Under the pieces are notes generated by a model, which was not told where the DNA came from, did no database searches, and was given only the letters and a program-made list of their open reading frames with translations. DNA of 64,000 nucleotides from Pirellulales bacterium (GTDB taxonomy: Bacteria; Planctomycetota; Planctomycetia; Pirellulales; JALHPA01). The DNA lies in NCBI GenBank assembly GCA_033762255.1, contig JANRLT010000015.1, positions 21,070 to 85,069 of the forward strand. Direction: 5' to 3'. The position numbers and the translations under genes were made by a program. Below are positions 9,673 through 17,598 of the stretch, in pieces; within the stretch, counting starts at the first letter, position 1, and every line of letters begins with the position of its first letter.

Positions 9673-10005
9673 ATGATGCAACGCGATCAAGTCTTACACG
9701 CCGCCATGGCATTACCAGTAATAGATCGTGAATATGTGATTCTCGCGCTGGAAAAAAGTTTGGTGCAAGTTGACACACCACAGCCCGATGAAATTCGAGA
9801 ATCCGAATCGGGTTTATTCGACCAGGATTTGCTAGAGGAATTACAATCGCGTTCCGCTGGTTATCGTAATGGAACGATTCAGGCCCGATCCGCAGAAGAA
9901 GTGTTAGCCGATCTGCAAAGCTCGCTAGCGGACGAAATCCATTGTGAATATTCGGATTTTAGCCGACGCGCAAGCGGAGATTCAGGCTGCGCAACAGTAT
10001 TTTAA
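9673..10005 (+). CDS. Addiction-module antitoxin
   Basis: A 110-aa protein matching the small 'addiction module component' antitoxins that pair with ParE/RelE toxins. The segment LHAAMALPVIDREYVILALEK followed by an acidic middle and RSAGYRNGTIQARSAEEVLADL matches the family layout: an N-terminal helix rich in Ala-Leu-Pro, then ELxxRxxxxxxGxxxxxxxEEVL. The second antitoxin in this window (38053-38292) has the same layout. The C-terminal 20 residues overlap the toxin gene by 62 bp in another frame and are not typical, so the functional part probably ends near residue 90. The ribosome binding site GGAG precedes ATGATG. Confidence 0.75.
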   Translation: MMQRDQVLHAAMALPVIDREYVILALEKSLVQVDTPQPDEIRESESGLFDQDLLEELQSRSAGYRNGTIQARSAEEVLADLQSSLADEIHCEYSDFSRRASGDSGCATVF

Positions 10006-10252
10006 TTCCCAGCAAGATGGACTAGGGCGGCGTTTTATAGACGAATTATGGGAAACATTCGGAAGGATCAAAAAACGCCCCTATATGTTTGGGAAACTAG
10101 AAACTTTGCCCCCAAGCTCCCCGTATCGCAGAGGGTTGCTAAAAACTTTTCGTTATGCGGTCATCTATTAAATATTACTGGACGAAATTCTAGTCGTGGC
10201 GGTGTGTCATACCAGTCGTAAGCCAAATTATTGGCTGCGTAGAAAAAAGTAA
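9944..10252 (+). pseudogene. ParE/RelE-family toxin gene interrupted by in-frame stop
   Basis: From GTG 9944 the frame reads MNIRILADAQAEIQAAQQYF and continues to FRYAVIY, where TAA (10169-10171) stops it at 75 aa. The same frame then goes on without shift as ILLDEILVVAVCHTSRKPNY and WLRRKK to TAA at 10252. That tail is the conserved C-terminus of ParE toxins and matches the intact paralogue at 37767-38060 (QIIYRILHNDECLVVAIAHT, then SREPGYW). A single G-to-T change of a GAA codon would explain the stop. The last strand and C-terminal residues of the RelE fold are therefore lost. The antitoxin upstream is intact. A sequencing error is possible. Confidence 0.85.
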
Positions 10253-10256
10253 CCCC

Positions 10257-11741
10257 CTACAGCATCGGCGAAAAGAGCCGCGCGACCCCGTCCCGCAGTT
10301 TTATCAGCCACTGACGCCTGTGAAGTGCGTCCCGGGTGATCCGCACGGCCCCCGCGATTCGCCGATCCGCGTGAACCAACAATTCGCGAACAAGTGTTTC
10401 GTCGTAACATTCCACATTAAATTCAAAATTCAGCCGCAGGCTACGCGGGTCCCAATTTGCCGAGCCAAACAACGTCCACACGCCATCCACCACCAGTAGC
10501 TTGGAATGATCAAAGATGCCAGGCGTTTTCCAGACGCGGCAGTCCCGCTCGAGGACAAGCGGCAAAGTCCCCTGGCACGCCCATTGCACCAATTGCAGAT
10601 TATTGGTGGCGGGCAAAATGATATCTACCCGCACGCCGCGTAAGACGGCGACGTGCAGGGCCTCGATCAAGGTGTCATCCGGCAGAAAATACGGGGTCAT
10701 GATGACGATACGCTGTTTAGCCAGGGTGATCGCCGCGACCAGCGTGGTGCGCAGTTCGCCCCGGTCCTCGTCGGGTCCCGAGGGAGCTCCGCGGGCCAGC
10801 ATTTTTCCCGCCGGTGAAATTTCGGGAAACCAGCGTTCATTGTCTAATATTTCCTGCGTGGTGAAGTACCAGTCCTCCGCAAAGGCCTCTTGCAGTTGTC
10901 CCACCACCGGCCCCGCGCACAAAAAGTGCAAATCCTCAAGCGGGGCGCAGCGGTGCGGGTCCTCGCCGCAGGTCCCCGCGCGAATGTTCATCCCGCCGGT
11001 AAATCCCGTTTGACCGTCGATAACCATGATTTTGCGATGCAGGCGCAAATTGCTATAGGCAAACCGCGTCGGCAAGAACGTCCGCATAAAGCATTCGACC
11101 TGCACCCCTGCCGCGCGCAAGGGCCCCACCACGGTAGGCCAACTGTACCGCGAACCCACATCATCGATCAGCACGCGGACCGCCACGCCGCGCTGCACCG
11201 CCGCCGCTAGCGCGGCGATAAACTGCTTTCCTAAAAGATCGTTATCAAAAATATAGGTGCATAGATTGATTGAATCGCGCGCGTCGCCTATCGCCGCCAG
11301 CATTTCCGCATAGGCCAGCTTTCCTCCCCACAACGGCCGGCAGTTGTTTCCCTCTAACAATGGTTGTTCCGTGAGTGTGTCTAACAACGGCACCAGCGAT
11401 TCCAGGTGGCGCGCGGCGGCGGGAAGATTTTCTCCCGAGGGTTCGGCGGGTACCCGCGATTCTTTATAAAAAGTCCGCTGGTATGATTTTCGCGACCGTA
11501 GGCGTTTGGCTTTACGTTCGATCCGATTAACGCCAAACAAGATATACAACACCGCGCCAATCAGGGGGGTCAAATAAATCAGGCCCACCCATAAGATCGC
11601 GGAGCGCGTGTCCCGCTTGTTTAAGACAGCGTGAATGCCGCACCCAAATTCTAATAAAAATCCCCCCGCCGCCACGAGCACCACCCACGACTCGGAAAGC
11701 CAGGCCATCATCTCTGAGTTGGCAAAAAGCGGGTATGGCAT
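10257..11741 (-). CDS. cls: Cardiolipin synthase (phospholipase D superfamily)
   Basis: A membrane enzyme that condenses phosphatidylglycerol into cardiolipin. It has two N-terminal hydrophobic helices (VVLVAAGGFLLEFGCGI and ILWVGLIYLTPLIGAVLYIL) and two HKD motifs: HRKIMVIDG near residue 234 and HSKLLVVDG near residue 410. Each is followed by the expected GxxN or GSANWD segment. The frame is open to ATG 11816, but ATG 11741 gives about 494 residues, the usual length, so that start is preferred; neither has a clear ribosome binding site. The stop lies 4 bp beyond the end of the broken toxin gene on the opposite strand. Confidence 0.93.
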   Translation of the reverse strand: MPYPLFANSEMMAWLSESWVVLVAAGGFLLEFGCGIHAVLNKRDTRSAILWVGLIYLTPLIGAVLYILFGVNRIERKAKRLRSRKSYQRTFYKESRVPAEPSGENLPAAARHLESLVPLLDTLTEQPLLEGNNCRPLWGGKLAYAEMLAAIGDARDSINLCTYIFDNDLLGKQFIAALAAAVQRGVAVRVLIDDVGSRYSWPTVVGPLRAAGVQVECFMRTFLPTRFAYSNLRLHRKIMVIDGQTGFTGGMNIRAGTCGEDPHRCAPLEDLHFLCAGPVVGQLQEAFAEDWYFTTQEILDNERWFPEISPAGKMLARGAPSGPDEDRGELRTTLVAAITLAKQRIVIMTPYFLPDDTLIEALHVAVLRGVRVDIILPATNNLQLVQWACQGTLPLVLERDCRVWKTPGIFDHSKLLVVDGVWTLFGSANWDPRSLRLNFEFNVECYDETLVRELLVHADRRIAGAVRITRDALHRRQWLIKLRDGVARLFSPML

Positions 11742-11931
11742 AAATATTGCTATGTTTGTGGGAGTTTGCCAGGTAATCGTCTCGCTTGATAGGCAGCGCG
11801 GGCGGATCGCCCACATTGCCGGATCAGGGGCATTGCCATATCAAGGAGGGGGAATTTTTGCTACTGTAAGGTAAATTGCCAAATTGTGTAACAGTTATTG
11901 TGATGTTTCCCGCCGCCTGTGTAACTCTCCC

Positions 11932-13761
11932 GTGAGTCCCCCCCCCGCGAAATCGACCCCGGCTCCCTCTTCCTGGGCGTTATTGTTACGTCTGCTCGGC
12001 CTCGGGTGGAAGTACCGCCTGGCATGTCTGCATGTGCTGGCGCAGCAGCTACTTTTGGTGGGGTTGTCGCTGGGGCAACTGTATTTAGCCGGATTGGGGA
12101 TCGATGTGATTCGGTGGCAATTAGACTCCGCGGCCCAGGCAAATCCCTGGCCCGCCTGGCTGGAGTTTCCCCGGGCGTGGAGTCCGCTCACCCAGGTGGC
12201 GGCGATCGCGGGGGTGATTTTATTCGCGGCGGTGTTCCACGCGGTGATGCGGTACCGGGCAACCATCGTCATGACCCGCTTGGCGCAAATGAAAATTGTG
12301 TTTCAGTTGCGGACCGCCGTTTATGACAAATTGCAGCGGCTCAGTTTTCGTTTTTTTGACGCGAACCAAAGCGGTTCCATCATTAATCGCGTTACCGGCG
12401 ATGTGCAAGCCGTGCGGATGTTTATCGACGGCGTGCTGATCCAAGTGCTGACGGTCGGATTATCTTTGGCCTTGTATCTGGCCTATATGCTGAGCATCCA
12501 TGTATGGCTGACGCTGGCCTGTTTGGCCACGACGCCGCTCTTATGGCTGGGCGCGGTGGTCTTTTCGCGGATTGTGCGTCCCCAATACCAGCAAAACAGC
12601 AAACTGGTCGATCAGATCATGCTGGTCCTTTCGGAAAATGTGCAGGGGCAATCCGTGGTCAAGGGCTTTGGCCGGCAAGCGGCGGAGATCGAGAAATTTG
12701 CCGCCGCCAACGCCGCCGTCCGCGACCAAAAAAATCAAATCTTTGCCACTGTCTCTTGGTTCCAGCCTTTAATGGGGTTTTTGACCCAAATTAACATGGT
12801 CGTGTTGCTGGGTTATGGGGGATATCTGGTTGTTTCGCGTCAACTAGAGTTAGGCCTAGGCCTGTTCGTGTTTGCCAAACTCTTGCACGAGTTTGCCAAC
12901 CAGGTCGGCCAAATCACCAATATAGCCAATTCCATCCAGGCCAGCTTTACCGGCGCTGAACGGGTGTTCGAGATTTTGGATACGCCGTTGGAGGTGCAAA
13001 ATCCCCCCGCGCCCCGGATACCCCCGGTCCTCTTGGGAGAAGTCCAGTTTGAGAATGTCAATTTTCAGTATCTATCTGGCACACCCATCCTGCAGCAAGT
13101 TGAATTTACCGCCCGACCGGGGCAGTGCGTGGCGATTTTGGGGGCGACCGGCGCGGGTAAAAGCACGCTGGTCAGCCTCATCCCGCGATTTTATGACGCC
13201 ACCGCGGGGCGCATCCTGGTGGATGGGCTGGATGTCCGCGAGTGGGACCTGGACGTGCTACGCCGCAATGTGGGCCTGGTGTTTCAAGAGAGCTTTTTGT
13301 TTAGTAATACGGTGGCGGCGAATATCGCGTTTGGCCATCCGGGGGCGACCCGCGAACAGATCGAGCGAGCGGCAAAAATTGCCGCCGCGCATGAGTTTAT
13401 TGTGGATTTGCCACACGGGTACGACACGGTTATTGGCGAATACGGCACGGACCTTTCTGGTGGGCAGCGGCAACGGTTGGCCATCGCGCGGGCGGTGCTG
13501 CTGGAACCGACGATCTTGATCATGGATGACGCCCTGGCCGCGGTCGATCCCGAGACCGAAGGGGAAATCGTGGCCGCCATGGAAAGCGCCATGCGCGGCC
13601 GAACGACGTTTGTCATTGCGCACAGATTAAGCACGATCCGACGCGCGGATTTGGTGTTGGTATTGCAAAATGGAAAAATTATCCAGCGCGGCACGCCAGC
13701 GGATTTGTTAGAGACCGCGGGACACTACCGCGCCGTGGCGGAACTACAGCTAAGTAATTAA
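11932..13761 (+). CDS. Heterodimeric ABC exporter, subunit 1
   Basis: A 609-aa half-transporter with six predicted helices and a C-terminal nucleotide-binding domain. Motifs are Walker A GATGAGKST (about residue 403), a canonical signature LSGGQRQR (about 507) and Walker B ILIMDDALAAVDPETE (about 530). The residue after Walker B Asp is Asp instead of the catalytic Glu, so this subunit contributes a degenerate ATP site. The chosen start is GTG 11932 (VSPPPAKSTP); an upstream TTG at 11884 is in frame but less likely. The second subunit follows 55 bp downstream. The substrate is unknown; lipids or drugs are typical for this class. Confidence 0.92.
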   Translation: MSPPPAKSTPAPSSWALLLRLLGLGWKYRLACLHVLAQQLLLVGLSLGQLYLAGLGIDVIRWQLDSAAQANPWPAWLEFPRAWSPLTQVAAIAGVILFAAVFHAVMRYRATIVMTRLAQMKIVFQLRTAVYDKLQRLSFRFFDANQSGSIINRVTGDVQAVRMFIDGVLIQVLTVGLSLALYLAYMLSIHVWLTLACLATTPLLWLGAVVFSRIVRPQYQQNSKLVDQIMLVLSENVQGQSVVKGFGRQAAEIEKFAAANAAVRDQKNQIFATVSWFQPLMGFLTQINMVVLLGYGGYLVVSRQLELGLGLFVFAKLLHEFANQVGQITNIANSIQASFTGAERVFEILDTPLEVQNPPAPRIPPVLLGEVQFENVNFQYLSGTPILQQVEFTARPGQCVAILGATGAGKSTLVSLIPRFYDATAGRILVDGLDVREWDLDVLRRNVGLVFQESFLFSNTVAANIAFGHPGATREQIERAAKIAAAHEFIVDLPHGYDTVIGEYGTDLSGGQRQRLAIARAVLLEPTILIMDDALAAVDPETEGEIVAAMESAMRGRTTFVIAHRLSTIRRADLVLVLQNGKIIQRGTPADLLETAGHYRAVAELQLSN

Positions 13762-13816
13762 GAATTAAAAATTAAGAATTAAGAATTACCGCACTCCTCC
13801 AAACACCACTTCCACC

Positions 13817-15634
13817 GTGTCCGCCACCGCCTACAGCTATCAGCGCACTCTCACCCGCGTGGAAAAGCGCGAGGATGAGGAATACGAGCAGCGTCCGCTG
13901 GACTATGCGCTGGTGCGGCGGATCATGGGCTATATTCGTCCCTATGCCCGCGAGCGCAACCTGCTGTTTATCAGTTGTCTACTGCGGGCGGTGCAGCTTC
14001 CCGCGCTGGCGGCGATCATAGCCATGGCGATCAAGGGCCCAATCGCCGCGGGGGACATGACCGGCGTGGTGTGGCACATGCTGGCGTTTTTGGCCTTGGC
14101 GGCATTCACGTCTTATACGTTCCACTATCGCCAAAAGCTGTCGCTGGTCCTGGGGGAGGCCGTGGTCCATGACCTGCGCAACGATCTCTTTCGCCATTTA
14201 CAAACCATGCCCATGGCCTTCTTTCACCGGACCAAGCTAGGCCGCATTATCAGCCGCATGGCGTCCGATGTTGAGGAAGTCCGCCTAGGCGTGCAAGAAG
14301 TCCTGTTTATCGCGGTGGTGTCGCTGGGTCAGATGGTCATTTCCGCCGCGTTCATGTTGTATTATGACGCGGGGCTGTTTCTGTTGGTCTTGGCCATGGC
14401 ACCCGGTTTGTGGTTGATCAATCGCACCTTTCATAAAAGCATGAGCGATGTCCTGCGCCGCCTGCGCGAGTCCTTTAGCCGGGTGACCGCCACCCTGGCC
14501 GAAAGCGTTAACGGCATCCGCGTGACGCAAGGGTACGTCCGCCAGGATACCAACGCCCGGATGTTTGGCGAACTTTTGGGGGATCACGCGCGCTACAACT
14601 ATCAATACAGTCGAATTAACGGCATCTTCTTACCGCTGTTGGATCTCAACAATCAGGCGCTGGTCGCGGTGTTGTTAATTATCGGCGGGTGGCGGGCGCT
14701 CGCCCCCGAACCGACCATTGCGGTGGGGGATCTGGTCGGCTTTTTCTTTATGGCCCACACGTTCTTTGGTCCGATCACCATATTGGGCAATCAATACAAT
14801 CAAGCCTTGACCAGCATGGCGGGGGCGGAGCGGGTTTTTAAACTATTGGACACGCCCCCCGACTGGCGGGATGATCCCCAGGCGACGGAACTAACGGATT
14901 TTCAAGGGAAAGTGGAGTTTCGCGGCATTACATTTGGTTACGACCCCGCCCGGCCCGTCCTGCACGACATTTGCTTTACTGCCCAGCCGGGGGAATCGAT
15001 CGCGCTGGTGGGCCATACGGGGAGTGGCAAAACGTCCATCATTAACCTGCTGGCCAAGTTTTATCTACCACAAAGCGGCGAACTCTTGTTGGATGGCCGC
15101 GACATCCGCCAAATCACGGGTGAATCACTGCACCAGCGGATCGCGCTCGTCCTACAGATGAATTTTTTGTTTTCCGGCAGTGTCGCCCACAATATCCGTT
15201 ATGGACGGTTGGACGCGACGGATGAGCAGATTGAGGATGTCCTGCGGCGGTTGAATTGTTGGGACCTGATCGCGAAGTTGCCGCAGGGGTTGGAGACGCC
15301 GGTGGGAGAGCGCGGTTCGCTGATTTCGCTGGGACAGCGGCAAGTGATCTGTTTTGCCCGGGCGCTGATCGCCGATCCGCGAATCTTAATTTTGGACGAG
15401 GCGACCAGCAGCGTCGATGCCCTGACCGAGGCGCGGTTGCAACTAGCCCTGGGCGTGCTCATGCGCGGGCGGACCAGCTTTGTCATCGCCCACCGGCTGA
15501 GCACCATCCGCCAAGCCAACCAGGTGTTGATGCTGGATCATGGGCGGATCGTGGAACGGGGGACGCATGCGGAGTTGCTGGCTGCGGCGGGACCCTACGC
15601 CCGGTTGTACGAGCGATTTTTGGCGGGGCGGTAG
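13817..15634 (+). CDS. Heterodimeric ABC exporter, subunit 2
   Basis: A 605-aa partner of the preceding subunit, starting at GTG 13817. Six membrane helices are followed by a nucleotide-binding domain with Walker A GHTGSGKTS (about residue 398), an altered signature ISLGQRQV (about 502) and an intact Walker B ILILDEATSSVDALTE (about 525). The changed signature pairs structurally with the changed Walker B of subunit 1, so one of the two ATP sites in the dimer is degenerate and the other is complete. This is the arrangement known for heterodimeric exporters such as TM287/288 and BmrCD. Transport direction is inferred to be outward. Confidence 0.92.
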   Translation: MSATAYSYQRTLTRVEKREDEEYEQRPLDYALVRRIMGYIRPYARERNLLFISCLLRAVQLPALAAIIAMAIKGPIAAGDMTGVVWHMLAFLALAAFTSYTFHYRQKLSLVLGEAVVHDLRNDLFRHLQTMPMAFFHRTKLGRIISRMASDVEEVRLGVQEVLFIAVVSLGQMVISAAFMLYYDAGLFLLVLAMAPGLWLINRTFHKSMSDVLRRLRESFSRVTATLAESVNGIRVTQGYVRQDTNARMFGELLGDHARYNYQYSRINGIFLPLLDLNNQALVAVLLIIGGWRALAPEPTIAVGDLVGFFFMAHTFFGPITILGNQYNQALTSMAGAERVFKLLDTPPDWRDDPQATELTDFQGKVEFRGITFGYDPARPVLHDICFTAQPGESIALVGHTGSGKTSIINLLAKFYLPQSGELLLDGRDIRQITGESLHQRIALVLQMNFLFSGSVAHNIRYGRLDATDEQIEDVLRRLNCWDLIAKLPQGLETPVGERGSLISLGQRQVICFARALIADPRILILDEATSSVDALTEARLQLALGVLMRGRTSFVIAHRLSTIRQANQVLMLDHGRIVERGTHAELLAAAGPYARLYERFLAGR

Positions 15635-15646
15635 GGGGGGAATTTC

Positions 15647-15714
15647 ACTATAAAAATTATGCTCGTACCGAACATTGTGCGAATACAAGCCCAGAGGGCT
15701 GAAATCTTTATAGT
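15647..15714. terminator. Possible bidirectional terminator between convergent genes
   Basis: Between the ABC exporter (plus) and the esterase gene (minus) lies the outer inverted repeat ACTATAAA (15647-15654) / TTTATAGT (15707-15714). Inside it is a small hairpin AGCCCAGAGGGCT (15689-15701). A/T-rich flanks on both sides could serve as U-tracts in either direction. The stem is modest, so this is a suggestion. Confidence 0.35.
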
Positions 15715-15726
15715 TTCTACAGAAAT

Positions 15727-16662
15727 TTAATTATGTGTTTGTGTATAAAAGTATATGCTACTCGCCAAGATTAACATTAGTAAATATCCCGGTTCCGGCA
15801 CCAGCAAGGCCGCCTGGGCACCTAGGATCGTGTGGACGCGGCCCGTGGGATGCACGCCATCAAAAAAGACGTAACTGTCGGGGTCGGGCGTGACCAACTC
15901 GTAGGCCAGGCCAAAGTTGGGGTCCAGTAATGTCGCCGAATCGGTCGTATTGACAAAGCCGAATGCCGCGGGATCGGCGAGGACATCATCAAACAATCCC
16001 TGCACATCCAATAAGTAAAATTGCGCATTGTAGCGTGTGGCCAGCACGCCCAGTGCACCGGGTAACATGGCGTTAAACTCAGCCGCAGCCGCATCCAGGA
16101 CGCCGGAGAGCGGGGTGGTGCGATAGCTGGGCGTCAGCCCTAGCGGGGGCAAATTGGGGACGATGAATTCCCGTGCGCCAGCCAGTGCCAAACGCTCCAG
16201 CACATCGCCGAGTGCCTCAACCACACTGCTAGGTGTAATGCCGGCCGTGGGATTATCCGCCGCAAAGAACAGGTCATTGGCCCCGCCCCAGACAGTGAAC
16301 AGATCGCCGGGCTGGGGCGAATGCACTGCCAAGTACCGCGTGGCCTGGGTTTGCAGATCCGGCGCGCCAAAGGGAGAACTTCCCGCGATACGCGCGCCGC
16401 CGTAGGCATAATTTGTCCCGCCAGTCAGGCTGGGCGTGGGTGCCGACTGGCCGATGGCGCGGGCCAAATGCTCGATCCAAACCGGCCCGCTGCTAAATCG
16501 TCCCGGAAAGTACGGGGGGGCGGGGGGAACAAAGCCATTGGTGGCCGCGCGAAAATTGCCGGTATCCGACAGACTATCTCCCAAGGAGATAATCGCGGCG
16601 GGGACGGGAGTAACCTGCAAGAGTAGGCAAAATACCGCAGAAATCAGAAGCTGTTTAAGCAT
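15727..16662 (-). CDS. SGNH/GDSL esterase with PEP-CTERM-like tail
   Basis: A 311-aa exported hydrolase, starting at ATG 16662 after a frame that is open but unconvincing upstream. A signal peptide (LLISAVFCLLLQVTPVPAA) leads directly into block I, SLGDSLSDTGNF, with the nucleophile at about Ser30. The oxyanion Gly and Asn lie in GGTNYAYGGA and VWGGANDL, and the Asp/His pair in DGVHPTG near residue 270. The C-terminus reads VPEPGYLLMLILASSIYF and then TQTHN. This looks like a PEP-CTERM signal with a hydrophobic helix but lacks the usual arginine cluster. It is probably sorted to the envelope or secreted. The substrate is unknown. Confidence 0.88.
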   Translation of the reverse strand: MLKQLLISAVFCLLLQVTPVPAAIISLGDSLSDTGNFRAATNGFVPPAPPYFPGRFSSGPVWIEHLARAIGQSAPTPSLTGGTNYAYGGARIAGSSPFGAPDLQTQATRYLAVHSPQPGDLFTVWGGANDLFFAADNPTAGITPSSVVEALGDVLERLALAGAREFIVPNLPPLGLTPSYRTTPLSGVLDAAAAEFNAMLPGALGVLATRYNAQFYLLDVQGLFDDVLADPAAFGFVNTTDSATLLDPNFGLAYELVTPDPDSYVFFDGVHPTGRVHTILGAQAALLVPEPGYLLMLILASSIYFYTQTHN

Positions 16663-16762
16663 GGGATATTTGGCTTCCGTGAAAATATGGCAGATCCGCG
16701 GCAATAAGCAGAAATTACATGAGAGCATAACAATGTTTAAACTTATTGTCATGTTACTGCAA

Positions 16763-16989
16763 CTACAACAACGCGCGAAAATCCTCCCTGCTCAACTCAC
16801 AATCCCGCAATATCTTGCTGAGTAATCCTGGGCCAATAGTTTCGCCACTATGAACCGGAATTACTGTGGCGCGACCGTCAGGATGCTTAAAAAAATGATG
16901 GCTACCACGCACCCACTCTTCATTAAAACCGATGCTGTGATCGCCTTAATGATTTCCATTCCCGTGAGTGCCGGAAGCTTTCCGCTCAT
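16763..16989 (-). pseudogene. hicA: hicA toxin gene with single-base frameshift
   Basis: The ATG at 16989 overlaps the stop of hicB (ATGA). The frame begins MSGKLPALTGMEIIKAITA, a textbook HicA N-terminus, then breaks near 16934 and runs into nonsense. In the next frame the protein continues cleanly as IGFNEEWVRGSHHFFKHPDG, then RATVIPVHSGETIGPGLLSK and ILRDCELSREDFRALL, to TAG at 16763. The catalytic His (GSHHF) and the whole double-stranded-RNA-binding-like fold are present after the break. One missing base at the GCA/TCG junction explains it, so the toxin should not be made as full-length protein. A sequencing error cannot be excluded. Confidence 0.88.
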
Positions 16990-17201
16990 GATGCAACCGT
17001 TACGCGTTGCACGCCCACAAATTCCAGTCCTACACCAGAATATTCCTCGCTGTCTTGATATAAGCAGATCGCCTCGCGAATCCGCTCGATCAGTTCATCC
17101 AGGGATTGGGCTTGGGTATGGCAGCCGGGTAAAGCGGGAACCGAGGCGATGAAGAATCCCTCTTCGTCGCGCTCAATTACCACATGAAATTCTTTGCTCA
17201 T
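16986..17201 (-). CDS. hicB: HicB-family antitoxin
   Basis: A 71-aa partial RNase H-like HicB domain. The pattern VVIERDEEGFFIASVPALPG followed by CHTQAQSLDELIERIREAI is characteristic of HicB. It is the short form without a C-terminal DNA-binding domain. In this orientation the antitoxin gene comes first and hicA follows with a 4-bp overlap, as in many HicBA loci. Since hicA is frameshifted, this antitoxin may be an orphan. No clear ribosome binding site or promoter stands out upstream. Confidence 0.88.
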   Translation of the reverse strand: MSKEFHVVIERDEEGFFIASVPALPGCHTQAQSLDELIERIREAICLYQDSEEYSGVGLEFVGVQRVTVAS

Positions 17202-17598
17202 GATAATTACCAGTTATGGTTGTAAAATGCCTTGTGTCAGTGATGCAATGCAATACTTTGAATTATCGCTTAAAAGTAAGTGATTTCAAGCATGGACAAT
17301 TTCTGAGGTAGGCCAAAGTTATTAAATCATGCGATAGGAGAATCCCGTAATTACGAGCAAGCTGACGACTCTGCATAGTTTTAGGCCAGTTTGGTTGGTT
17401 AGATATTGTCGAAAAATATTGTTAATCTCCGACATATTCTAACTAGGCGAAAACATGTGGGTGGAAAGTTGAAATGGATCAGTTGTATAAAAATCGTGCC
17501 GCCTATTCACACATCCTTCCCACCATTCGCCTTCACAGTTTTTGCAACTAGCTACAAATTCTGCATTTTTCATTCTGAATTCTTAATTGTCAGCCCCC
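17202..17598. other. Intergenic gap upstream of hicB and downstream of pyc
   Basis: 397 bp, A/T-rich relative to the flanking genes. No plausible gene, tRNA or strong terminator was seen. The right end holds the GAATTCTTAATTG-type sequence that also occurs in several other gaps here (near 3215, 13762, 42890 and 45462). Confidence 0.5.
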
